From Pyrenophora tritici-repentis (taxonomy: Eukaryota; Ascomycota; Dothideomycetes; Pleosporales; Pleosporaceae): DNA of 64,000 bases. The stretch lies in assembly GCF_003171515.1 (NCBI RefSeq), contig NC_089390.1, forward strand, positions 5,332,001 to 5,396,000, written 5' to 3'. Positions 45,301 to 54,539 of this stretch are shown one piece after another (within the stretch, counting starts at the first letter, position 1; each line of letters starts with the position of its first letter). Under the pieces are notes generated by a model. That model did not search any database, was not told the origin of the DNA, and saw nothing but the letters and a program-made list of their open reading frames with translations. Made by a program: the position numbers and the translations under genes.

Positions 45301-46050
45301 GGATGCCGCCGTTCTTGGTTGCAGCGCAGAGGTATTGGCCAGCGCGTTTCATGATTGTATACTGGGCTTCAGCAGGTAGCTGTATAGCATTAGCAGTGTA
45401 GGACTGCAGCAAGCTCCAGACCTACAGTTTCTGTTACAACTCCCTTTTCAACATCTACTTTGAACATTTGCTCTTGACACCCTGCGACAAGAATCTCGCG
45501 TGTGCCCTTGGATGTGAAGTTCATGCATTTCAGATCTTTGAAATCGGGATTCCTATCGCTGGTAATCAGCAGCTGCCCGTCGACATTCGTTTGTCTCAAC
45601 ATACGTCAAATGCCATTGTGTGAGCCCGCGACGGTGCGAGTAGTGAACGCTTTGTTTTGAGATTGAAATTATGCCCTTTTCGGTGAAGAGAAATTGTTTA
45701 ACGGGCCCGTCGGGAGGTGCATGTCCGCGAAATGCAGTGTATCGTTCGAGGTGCGGTCCGTACAAGGACGTCACCCTTCCCTATGGATGGTTAACCTAGT
45801 GCACCTGGCGTCGGTCGTGTGTGAACGTACTCACATGATTATTACCAGTCCATAGTAACTCTTGCGTCGTATCAAAAGCAAACGTCGATATGGGTACGGC
45901 GGGCAGATGCGGTCCCGGGGGCGGCAGATGAACGATGGCTAGCTATGCAACAGTCAGTCGCTATGCGCTTGTAGTGTTGAGGGCTGCGATAATGATTGCA
46001 GGCTAAGTATAGAGAAAAGCTAGCTATACCTCATCCCAGTCGGCCTCCAT
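42316..46050 (-). CDS. PAN2: PAN2, catalytic subunit of the Pan2-Pan3 deadenylase
   Basis: A cytoplasmic poly(A) nuclease that starts mRNA poly(A) shortening with Pan3. Seven exons from the ATG at 46050 ('MEADWDE') read as 46050-46030, 45942-45835, 45780-45605, 45558-45426, 45379-44784, 44738-44322 and 44281-42316 (about 1138 residues). Introns are only 40-87 bases. The order of parts is: N-terminal WD40 region ('LPPIPFHTGAAFVRMHP', 'DSNSTIHLWG'); linker with 'MYGNVEIKYSKFGVDDFDF'; UCH-like domain opening 'GLETHITNSYANPLLQLF', which lacks protease function in this family; and a C-terminal DEDD exonuclease with 'YPVAIDAEF', 'FVGHSLANDFR' and 'HDSIEDATTAL'. It ends in a Gly/Ser-rich tail. All junctions keep frame and rebuild conserved blocks. 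Confidence 0.95.
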
Positions 46051-46889
46051 GATGACAACGAGGATTTCAAGCTGGTGGGTCTATGACATTGCTCCGACAT
46101 GTCCTGCACTTCTTTGTTGACGGGCGCGTCGCGATAGCTGCGCCATTGAGGCGTGGGGTGAAGTCGGAGCTACGACACGCGAAGACGCCGGCAGGCGCAT
46201 GGTGGGCCGCGGGGCTCTCGCGAAGATGCCGAGCAACCACCGCATATGCATGATATTCAAGCTTCAGCATCACCATGCTATAATAACGAAGCGATCAAGT
46301 GTCACAGTTTGCAGATGAGAAGCCTGTTGCAATTTTTCATATCTTCTAGACACCATTGCCCTGCCGACCGCATCGTGTCGCGCAGACGCTATGTACTTGC
46401 AAAGGCAATGTAGATACAAGGAAAGTAGAGGATCATTACACACCATCCAAGTGGAGCTCAAAGGGGTATGTCTTACCTCACAAGAAAACCAGTCCTCCTC
46501 ATATCATGTCCGTGATAAGTGCCAAATGGAAGGGTATCTAACGCCTATCGAGCGGATCGAGCTTAGTGACTTGGCTCAGAAGCAAAGTGTATGTATCGAG
46601 AACTCATACCGAGGAATATGCGAGTGTCATAGACGCCGTGATGAAGGAACAAGTCATAATGTGACGCCATAGTGTGCGACAAGGCCTGCGTCAGGTTAGC
46701 TTATGCTCGTTCAGTGCAAAGCTAACGAGCTTTGCGTCTCGACCAGTTGTGAATCGTCCACGTAGCTGTATCGCCAGGTGTGCCTAGGTCTAAGGTCGCG
46801 GGGGCAACGTAAGCCAGAGATTCAAACCATCAATGGAGGTTTGCTTGCACATTCACATACCATGTGATGGTGGCTGCTGGACGTGCTGT
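46051..46889. other. PAN2 promoter / SPF30-like 3' region
   Basis: About 840 bp between the PAN2 start and the stop of the next minus-strand gene. It holds the PAN2 promoter. Short ORFs only. Confidence 0.45.
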
Positions 46890-47917
46890 TCACATGCGCT
46901 TGCGGTCCGCAGCGTATTCTTCGTCCTTTTCAGCATCGCCCTTGTGGTCGTAACGCGTGCGCTTGTGCGTCTCAGTCATGCCCTTGCCCGAGCCCGTGAA
47001 GCCGACTATACATTATTAGCAATCTTCAGATGAATGAATAATGTCAGTGCTTACCTCGACTGCCAGCTGCGGTGCTGGTGCGGAACATGGACTCCTTTTT
47101 GGCAATACCCTTCTTGGTGGCTTTGTTCTGGAAGTCGTTCCAAGCAGACATTCTTTTCTTGAGCGTACCCTTATTAGGGACTCGGCTGGCCTTCTTTGTT
47201 TCTCCATCATCCGCGGCACCGGCATTCTTGGCAGCCTGGGCGTTAGGGTTCATGCTGGCAGGGCCCGAGATGACATGTGGTGTGGATGTGACGGGCGTTG
47301 AAGGCGCTGGGGCAGAGGCAGGCTCCGCTTCCCGCTTGCGCTTGGTGGGGAGAGCGCGCACTGCACTGCGGTCGACAGTCAAGGTGTCGTCATATTCGAT
47401 GAAGCGCACAAGATATTTCGGAGCCGACACAGATCCAAGAATACTCTGGATCTTGGCCTTGTACCACGACCTGTCTGTCCATTGCGCCTCACAGATGTCG
47501 CCGATGTTGAAGACGACGACTTTCTCCGGCTCCACCTTCTCCATGGTCTTGCGAAGGAGAGGATGCTTTTCGGGGTCGAACTTTGGGCCGGCCGGCTCAG
47601 CAGGGGCCTGAGGAAGTTCGGCCTCTAGAGCGGCAAGCTCAGGGCGCAGCTTTTTAAGTCGCGCATCGTGTGCGGCGATGGACTCGAGCATTTCAACACG
47701 CATGGCCTTCATATCCTCAGATTCGCCCTGGAGCTCCGATAGCTTTTCGATCTCGGTGAGCTGGAGAATGTTAGCACAGTCATGGTATTATCTTGATGGT
47801 GCGAGAACCTACACTGTCTGCCCATTCGGCGCGCTGGGCCTCCTGCTGGGCAATTTCTTGCCTCTTCGCGTTGATGGCATTCTTCAGGTGCTTGGTGTTG
47901 TCCGCCATTTTGGGCAT
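46890..47917 (-). CDS. SPF30/SMNDC1-like Tudor-domain splicing factor
   Basis: A nuclear spliceosome-associated protein; its Tudor domain binds dimethyl-arginine tails of Sm proteins. Exons 47917-47813, 47760-47055 and 47005-46890 give 308 residues. It begins 'MPKMADNTKHLKNAINAKRQE' (a second ATG lies three codons in) with a helical, charged N-terminus. The Tudor core is 'FNIGDICEAQWTDRSWYKAK' followed by 'YLVRFIEYDDTLTVDRSAVR'. After an Ala/Pro-rich linker and basic region ('GTLKKRMSAWNDFQNKATKK') comes the conserved C-terminal block 'VGFTGSGKGMT' in the last exon. If the last intron (47006-47054) were retained the protein would end early and lose this block. Confidence 0.9.
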
Positions 47918-49201
47918 GCGCGTGGTGAAGTTTGTGGTTGTGGTGGATAAACTTCTCTCGAGGTCGCTGTTGCGGTCGTTGAAGTCGCGACAGACAGTGA
48001 CGCTCCAAGGCAAGCACTGGTCTTGGCGCGGCCCCACGGCCTGGACCCTCTCTCCACCATTCAGCCCTACGCCTACATCGCATGCGAGAGGTGAACGACT
48101 CCGGGGATTTCATCACAAACACATGCGTATGGCGCATGTCTGCAACATATGCATCTATCATGTCAACGTCATCTAGTGTCGGGAACTATTTTCCCATGAC
48201 GAAACTTTCAAGTACTGTCAACATGAACACGCAACTGGTACCAAGTATCATTTCTGAAGCGCAATCAATCTCAACCAAATGAACAAGGGCGTGAACACCC
48301 GTTCCGTCTCGTCGTTGCCTGGCACTTGAGCTTCAGTGCATAGCCGTCTTGGGAAGGTTGTTGCGAACCATCCCTGTACATCTGAATCAGCAGCATGCAG
48401 AAGACGCCGCAGTACTACGACATGGCGATGGCTCAAAACCGTGAAGCCATGATTGTGTCTACTTGTAACGAAAGTGTTGTCGTCGTAAGAAATAAACTTT
48501 TACTAGTCGCCCTACCAGGAACCCCAGCCAGTCATTGCACTATCTTCGATGGCCTTCTTTCCTACCCCACCCTGCTTTGTGCTTAGCAATCAAAGAGCCG
48601 ACCTCATGCTGCGCCAGCTGCGCCCTTTCTCACATCCTGATTCTGTCAAACCAGTCATACTCGTGCATACAATCTATCAGTGACGTGATTTCCCACCCGC
48701 TACCACTTTTTCCCATTCCCACGAGCGTCGCTCCCACGACTCGCCCGGAACCCGTCCGTCCAGTAAGGGCGCCGTACCCGACCAGGGCCATCAGGCTGTG
48801 CTTGAGGCTGCAAATCGACATCTCGCATCATTGCTCCTCCATCATCTGACCACCCTTTACCCAAACTACCCAATTCTTTCCTACCTGTCTAGTCTTCCTC
48901 TACGTCGCTGTTTCTCAACTGCGGCTATACGCGTCACCCTCCGTGGGCACTTTTACCTCCGAGCTGCCGGCCTCCGTGACTGCCGCGCCGCCTCGACTCG
49001 CCACGCACGCTACTCCGGACGTTTTGCGTCGTGCATGCCAACTGACTCCATCTCCACGCGCACGCTGTTCATATTGCGGGCTTCCGGGTGGCGAAACCGT
49101 TCTCCGGACGTATCAGGTAGATAGGCGACCCCTCTGCCCGCCCGCCTCACCACGCCGCATACGATCAATCAACTACGACTTTCCTCTCCACACTGTACGC
49201 A
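47918..49201. promoter_or_regulatory. divergent intergenic region, SPF30-like / AP-1
   Basis: About 1.28 kb between two divergent starts. The 400 bp before the AP-1 ATG are pyrimidine-rich, as expected for the long leader common in fungal regulatory genes. No uORF or site is claimed with confidence. Confidence 0.45.
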
Positions 49202-51134
49202 ATGGCAGGCACCACCAACGACTTCCAGAATGGTGCGCCCTTCTACCTCGACGCCACACAGCAAGACCTCCTGCTTGCCGCCCTCGCTTCCAACAACCAG
49301 AACACAAACGACCTCTTCTCCACCGGCCTTGACAGCGGCGCCAACGACAAGCAGGCCATGAACAATTCGCAGTACCAGTATTCCCTCGACAGCCTCGATC
49401 CCGCATACTTCACATCTCCGCAACAGTCTGTACACGCAAATAGCTTCAACAACGCTGGTGTAGACGAGAGCCCCTTCATCGACTACCTTGACGACAACAA
49501 CCTCGACTACGACAATGCCGATGGTGACATGATCGGCTCGCTCCCTGGCGACACTCCTGGCGATTCGAGCGAGAAGCGTAAGAGCCCGGGCGATGAGGAC
49601 GCCGACGATGACGAGGGCGGCGGCAAGCGTAGAGAAGGCGAAGACAAGCAAGCCAAGAAGCCAGGCCGTAAGCCCTTGACGTCTGAGCCCACAACCGTAC
49701 GTCTTACAGACATGCTCACTATGACCTAACTGACAAAAGCTATAGAAGCGCAAGGCTCAGAATCGCGCCGCCCAACGAGCGTTCCGCGAGCGCAAAGAGA
49801 AGCACCTGAAGGATTTGGAGACCAAGGTACAGGAACTCGAAAAGGCGTCTGATGCTACAAACCAGGAGAACGGTCTTTTGCGCGCCCAAGTGCAGCGGCT
49901 GCAGATGGAGCTCCGAGAGTACAGGAAACGCTTGTCGCTGAACAGCACAGGAGTTAACCGCGCCCCACCTCTTACCGCCGGCTTCAGCTCCATGTTGAGC
50001 AATAACAGCAATAACAATAACTTCTCCTTTGAGTTTCCACGATTCGGTGGCCTGCCAGGCACACAACTGCTCGACAATGGCCTCTTGGCGAAGAATAAGA
50101 GCGCATCCGTCCCAACTGCTTCCGTTCGACAAAACAGCACTGGACGGATCAGTCCAACCAACAAAGCCAATGGCTCGCTTACTGCATCACCAGCTCCAAT
50201 GGGTCCCACACATAGCGCACAGCGTTCAGGTAGTCTGAACGGCTTCTTTGGTTTCAACAACGGCGCACCAAACAAGGACAATACCCGCAGCAACACCGGC
50301 AGCTCGGTTGCATCACAGTCGCGTGTATTCCAGTTCAACAGCAGCTCATCCAGCCAATCAGATTCACCCTCCACTTCTTCCACATCGCCCAACCAAGATT
50401 CGTCTTGCGGAACATCGCCAGAACCAAGCCACACATCGCCCAAACAGGCAGACACAATCACAGACGGATATGTGTGTCACGGAAACTCCGAAGGTGAGGT
50501 TCTCTTCTGCGAAAAGCTCAACATGGCCTGCGGCAACCCACGTAATCCCATGCCCCGTGCGATGTCCCAATCTGACGACAAACCTTCTCCTGCAGTCTTA
50601 TCAGCCAAATCACCTACCCCAGCCGCCAACGGCATCGATTACTTTGCGACCCAGAACGGCGGCCAATTCGATCCCACACTGTTCGGAGAATATCGCGACA
50701 CGACAAACGCTATTGTCGGAGACGGCGACTTCACTGGTGGCTTCTTCAACGACGCTTTTCTCAACACCGGCTACGGCAGTCCTTTCCACTTTGGCGACAC
50801 TCCCGCTGTGCAGAAGTCGAACCCATTGGAGGAGATCGAACAGGCGCAGGACGGTGACGATGAAGTTGTTCCTGGCGAGGATCCCAACTCACTTCTCAAC
50901 TGCCACAAGATCTGGTCAGTAAAATCATGCAGCAATGTGCAACGCCGCCTACTAACGTCAACCAGGGATAAACTATCAAGTCGTCCAGATTTCAAAGACG
51001 GCACCATTGACATTGATAACCTCTGCTCTGAGCTCCGTGCCAAGGCCCGCTGTTCCGAGAGCGGTGTGGTTGTTGATCACAAGGACGTCGAGGAAGCGCT
51101 CAAGCGCCTGCCCAAGGACAAACTTCTTGGTTGA
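49202..51134 (+). CDS. AP-1-like bZIP oxidative-stress transcription factor (Yap1 family)
   Basis: A redox sensor and activator that accumulates in the nucleus when its cysteines are oxidised and induces thioredoxin, glutathione and efflux genes. Exons 49202-49696, 49746-50914 and 50966-51134 encode 610 residues. An acidic N-terminus precedes the bZIP starting at about residue 166, with the basic region 'NRAAQRAFRERKEKHLKDLE' and a leucine zipper. The n-CRD cysteines lie in 'DSSCGTSPEPSH', 'GYVCHGNSEGEVLFCEKLN' and 'MACGN'. The C-terminal c-CRD has 'LLNCHKIW', 'IDNLCSELRAKARCSE' and a leucine-rich segment that would act as the nuclear export signal. The second intron falls within the c-CRD and has a CTAAC branch site. 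The length and domain order match plant-pathogen AP-1 proteins. Confidence 0.95.
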
Positions 51135-52716
51135 ACGACTGATACCTTAAAACGCATTACCTGCACAGGACGGACCATTGGCGTTTTTTCTTTCTTGGCT
51201 TTCCAACTCTCCTTTCTATACCTTCACTATGGTGCGGCAGAGTCACTCATTGAAAGCGAGTGCGAGCGCGGGCTTGGAGCAGCGCGGCACATTTGGGGGT
51301 CCATCTTGTGACGATATTAACGAAGGAAACACTGGCAAAGGGGATTCAAATGGCGTTTCATGTCTGTTCTAGCGATGAGTGGTAAAATCGGGGATTTTGA
51401 ATGCTGTAATTGAATATCCAGACGTTTGGCTGCTGAACGTAGCCAACCAGTACAGCATTTCTCAGGGTTATGCTGGAAGACATGGATGTACATGAAATGT
51501 ATAGTGTAGATGAATGCCATGGATGATTGATGTTATAATGATTTGTTGAATTGGAAACCTTTGTTTATCCCAACCAACACCTTGTTTATATAGAAAAATG
51601 TCCTTTTCTACCTAAACCCGCTGATACACTTCGCCTGTACAACCCTATCATCCCTTTCTTGTCAATTTACATAACAACTCCAACTCCAGAGACAGGCCAC
51701 CAGTAGTTTAACGGTTAGGATTGAGACATTGCCTGTTGGCTTATCTTCGGACATGGGTTAGTATCAGAAGAAGATGTAAAGGTTACTGTTTGTGCTGCTG
51801 CATAGTTCTTAATCGGTATTCTTACGTTTAGATCACATCTTCTGTAGACTTGAGCAACGAATCGTTGTTGTAAAGTCGATACTGCCATGTTGGCTATTGT
51901 GCTTATCCAAAAATGTGACTTATTTACTCATATTTATAGTAGCTGTCGGATTACAGATGTTAATCACGGGCCGCGTCGGTCCTACTTCGGTCTGACTCGT
52001 ACTAACCCCGCGTATATCTTCATAGCAACCTAGATATAGAACAATCAATCGGAACCATCACCGAACAGAATGCATTCCTAGTTATCGTTATTTCCTTTCA
52101 GCACTAGTGCTACCGCTCTACCAACAGTAGCATTCATAACTTCAAGGTTAGTGTACGGCTTCACTTGAGCATATTTGACGGCTTCACTTGAGCATATTTG
52201 ACGGCTACAGGGGCTACAAGCCTATCGATCTGTAATACTAATATACAACCCAGCTGTACTTCACATCCCCATGTTACTCATACAATTGCAAACTCATCCG
52301 CGTCCGTCTCATCCTATATTACATCTTCGCCGCGCATGGCGCCCTCATAATAGCACTGGCCCACCAGTTGGTATTTCCCGTCCTCCAAGGGACGCAGAAT
52401 GAGTGGAAGTCTCGAGCCATGGATTATGCAGATCAAATCCCCTCTACGTACGGATTGATGCGCCAACCTGATTCTAGATTCGTGCCCTCTGATCACCACT
52501 CGTGCTTTCAGATGTTGAGAAAGTGAACGGGTCAATCCTATAAACATCTCATTGCCACATTTGTATGACCTGAAGGTCTTCCATACATCCTTTATATCTG
52601 ATATCCAGATATAGAGCAATCCTACGAGCTTATCAAACTGTGTTAGAGGATGCACCACTTCACAAGACAGCCTCCTAAACTTTTGAAAACAGAAAAACAG
52701 TGAATTAAGAATGGAA
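51135..52716. other. 1.6-kb intergenic region
   Basis: AP-1 3' UTR, then non-coding DNA. Contains a 23-bp tandem duplication at 52155-52206 and an isolated A-box-like 'tagtttaacggttagga' near 51706 without a B box. No gene is supported. Confidence 0.45.
52155..52206. repeat. tandem duplication, 2.3 copies of 23 bp
   Basis: 'acggcttcacttgagcatat' plus 'ttg' occurs twice head to tail with a third partial 'acggct'. The copies are identical, so the duplication is recent. Confidence 0.85.
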
Positions 52717-53178
52717 TTACATGGAAGAAAATAATACAAAATCCTCCTCCCTAAGAATACCCAAAAGAACCAAAGCCTCCCACCACAACAACATTCCCGC
52801 CACCTCCTTCAACGCCCCTACTTTGTCCCGATCCAGCCGTGGGAGAAGTGAGCCCCGTTCCGCCGTCGTCTTCAATAGCCAACGAAAGTCCAACAAGTCA
52901 CCATCGGCACCCCGCTCAGCCACCGTCACACCACGCAAAACGAGAAGATCCGCCCGGGACGCGAGGAACCCATCATAAAAGGGTTCACTCGCGGCGATCG
53001 GTTCCACGAAGCCACCACCAAATTGTAGTAACTCGAGGTAGACAATGAAACCTTGGCTAGCGTGGAACGCGATCGTTTGCGACGAATCTTCGATCTTGAA
53101 TTGCGTGGTGCCGCTCGTGATTGCGTTTGCGAAGCATAGGATTGCCTCGGGGGATGCAGCCACGTCAACCCGCGGCAC
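52717..53178 (-). pseudogene. nucleotidyltransferase-like protein, 3' part only
   Basis: An open frame from near 53190 to the stop at 52717. 'RVDVAASPEAILCFANAI', 'GFIVYLELLQFGGGFVEPI', 'PFYDGFLASRADLLVLRGVT' and 'GDLLDFRWLL' resemble the C-terminal two thirds of a fungal family with a minimal nucleotidyltransferase (AbiEii-like) fold. The expected N-terminal half with the Gly-Gly-X-Ala motif is absent upstream, where a TAA, the MITE and an unrelated plus-strand ORF lie. There is no ATG at its head. It is probably a 5'-truncated relic. The family call is from memory of the motif order and is only moderately sure. Confidence 0.55.
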
Positions 53179-53203
53179 CCCGACTTATTTTCCATGGCCT
53201 CCC

Positions 53204-53211
53204 CCAAGGAG
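53204..53211 (+). repeat. MITE target-site duplication, left copy
   Basis: 'CCAAGGAG', repeated exactly at 53370-53377. Confidence 0.85.
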
Positions 53212-53369
53212 CAGAGATGTCAACAAGCAAGTCAAGCTGGCTTGATTCTTATCGATTGCAGATCACAGACCATTCTCTGGGACGTGCCACTGTGCACGAG
53301 CCTCTATATTGTCTGTGATCTGCAATCGATAAGAATCAAGCCAGCTTGACTTGCTTGTTGACATCTCTG
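53212..53369. mobile_element. hAT-type MITE, perfect 59-bp inverted repeats
   Basis: A 158-bp foldback element. Arm 53212-53270 and arm 53311-53369 are exact reverse complements, separated by a 40-base spacer. The ends are CAGAGATG...CATCTCTG, and an 8-bp duplication flanks it, both hAT features. It has no coding capacity. Its arms do not match the ends of the hAT element at 26.6 kb beyond the CAG terminus, so it would be mobilised by a different transposase. Perfect arms imply recent amplification or conversion. Confidence 0.92.
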
Positions 53370-53377
53370 CCAAGGAG
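53370..53377 (+). repeat. MITE target-site duplication, right copy
   Basis: 'CCAAGGAG', identical to 53204-53211. Confidence 0.85.
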
Positions 53378-53790
53378 GAAGCGCAGGACATTCCCAGAAG
53401 ATCTTTGTACCGAGCCTAGGTCCCTACCTAGATGCGCTAGTGTACCACAAGAAACACTATCAGGAGAGTAAACCGGGGCTTGCTGCCGAGTCGGCGGTGC
53501 AGATCCAGAATTTGACTAGATACCTGTATCTGGAGTTGGAAGGACAGCGGAATGCGCTGCTTATGATTATGGAGGAAGATGAGTTCATGGAAACGTATCT
53601 CAAGGGGTACAAGAGAAAGCCGTTCTTTGTCTATGAAACGAAGGAACAGGATGGACAAGATACTTTAGTGGCAACCAGGGTTCAGAAGTGGGATCCGAAT
53701 AGCTATCCTGATTGGTGCCGGGAAAAGACGAAAAAAAACGAAACTAGGGGGGAGCGATTGAACAGATATAAAAATACAGAATTAGTGTAA
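53378..53790 (+). pseudogene. hypothetical protein fragment interrupted by MITE
   Basis: A frame without an ATG runs from the MITE edge to the stop at 53790: 'IFVPSLGPYLDALVYHKKHY', 'NLTRYLYLELEGQRNALLMI', 'EEDEFMETYLKGYKRKPFFV' and 'KWDPNSYPDWCREKTKKNE'. The composition is protein-like and well balanced. Removing the MITE and one TSD copy joins it in frame to an upstream stretch with an ATG at 53154 (157 codons in total). That upstream part overlaps the opposite-strand relic, so the true start is unclear. Family unknown. Confidence 0.5.
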
Positions 53791-53942
53791 AAAGATATAA
53801 GTTAGTGCTTTCAATAAACCGATAGCAAGGGATTGTACATACTATACATGTGCTTTCCAAGTAGTTATCAAGTCAAGATAATGATCATGAAGATCACAGG
53901 TGGTGGTATGTTATATATCTAGAAGACCTAAAACAGGGTACT

Positions 53943-54185
53943 TGTTGAGAATACAGTCCGTAAGTGACTTGGTGGTATCAAGCGGAGGAGTAGTCACATG
54001 ATTGGTGACACGTGCAGGTGGGTCCTAGCGGGGAGCTTGGACGCAGCTGCACGCAACACGGATCTACGAACGTGTGAATAGCTCCTTAGTCAATACAATA
54101 CGAGTCGTACCACCACTACCGTTGTGCCTTAGAGAGCGCTCTATTAGGTAGTCATACTACTACTAATAGTGCCAGCTTTTCAATA
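53943..54185 (+). repeat. Copia 5' LTR
   Basis: Starts TGTTGAGAATACAG and ends GCTTTTCAATA. The borders are set by the 5-bp TSD and by comparison with the 3' copy. The terminal TG...TA differs from the usual TG...CA. Confidence 0.93.
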
Positions 54186-54199
54186 GGTTATGAGCCCGG
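54186..54199 (+). other. Copia primer binding site, initiator tRNA anticodon arm
   Basis: 'GGTTATGAGCCCGG' follows the LTR directly. Its complement contains GGGCTCATAACC, the anticodon arm of eukaryotic initiator tRNA-Met. This suggests priming by a cleaved internal tRNA half, as described for Drosophila copia, rather than by the tRNA 3' CCA end. Confidence 0.7.
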
Positions 54200-54257
54200 T
54201 TGCTCGGTGCTCTACGGTTCGGCGACCCACCAGATCAAGGTGATCTGAAGCCACGAA

Positions 54258-54392
54258 AGTCGAGACGAGCTTCTCGCACACGGAAGACGAGACGAGCTTC
54301 TCGCACACGGAAGACGAGACGAGCTTCTCGCATACGAAAGACGAGACGGGCTTCTCGCACACGGAAGACGAGACGAGCTTCTCACACACCGA
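54258..54392 (+). repeat. 27-bp minisatellite (5 units) in Copia leader
   Basis: Five tandem units built on 'agacgagacgagcttctcgc' plus 'acacgga', with a few substitutions. It lies between the primer site and the gag ATG. Unit length is a multiple of three, so long Arg/Lys-rich and Ser/Val-rich ORFs appear on the two strands, but none starts with a convincing ATG. Confidence 0.9.
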
Positions 54393-54539
54393 AAACGAGC
54401 ATACGGTTCCAGCTAGAGAAAGCTGAAGGGCGCAGACGCCAAAACGTTTACAAACCCACTAAACACCCCCTACACCTCGAAACCACACACAACTACGGCA
54501 TTTGACGCGTCACAGACAGTCAAAAGCACAACCGCGAAG

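Noticed and set aside
49169..49753. 194-codon minus-strand ORF opposite AP-1 exon 1
   Set aside because: Antisense shadow of the AP-1 N-terminus; Val/Gly/Arg-rich, no motif.
51700..51735. tRNA-like 'tagtttaacggttagga'
   Set aside because: It resembles only a tRNA A box; there is no B box or acceptor pairing downstream.
54200..54505. Extra Arg/Lys-rich ORF in the Copia leader
   Set aside because: It starts at TTG, and its length comes from the 27-bp minisatellite being a multiple of three.
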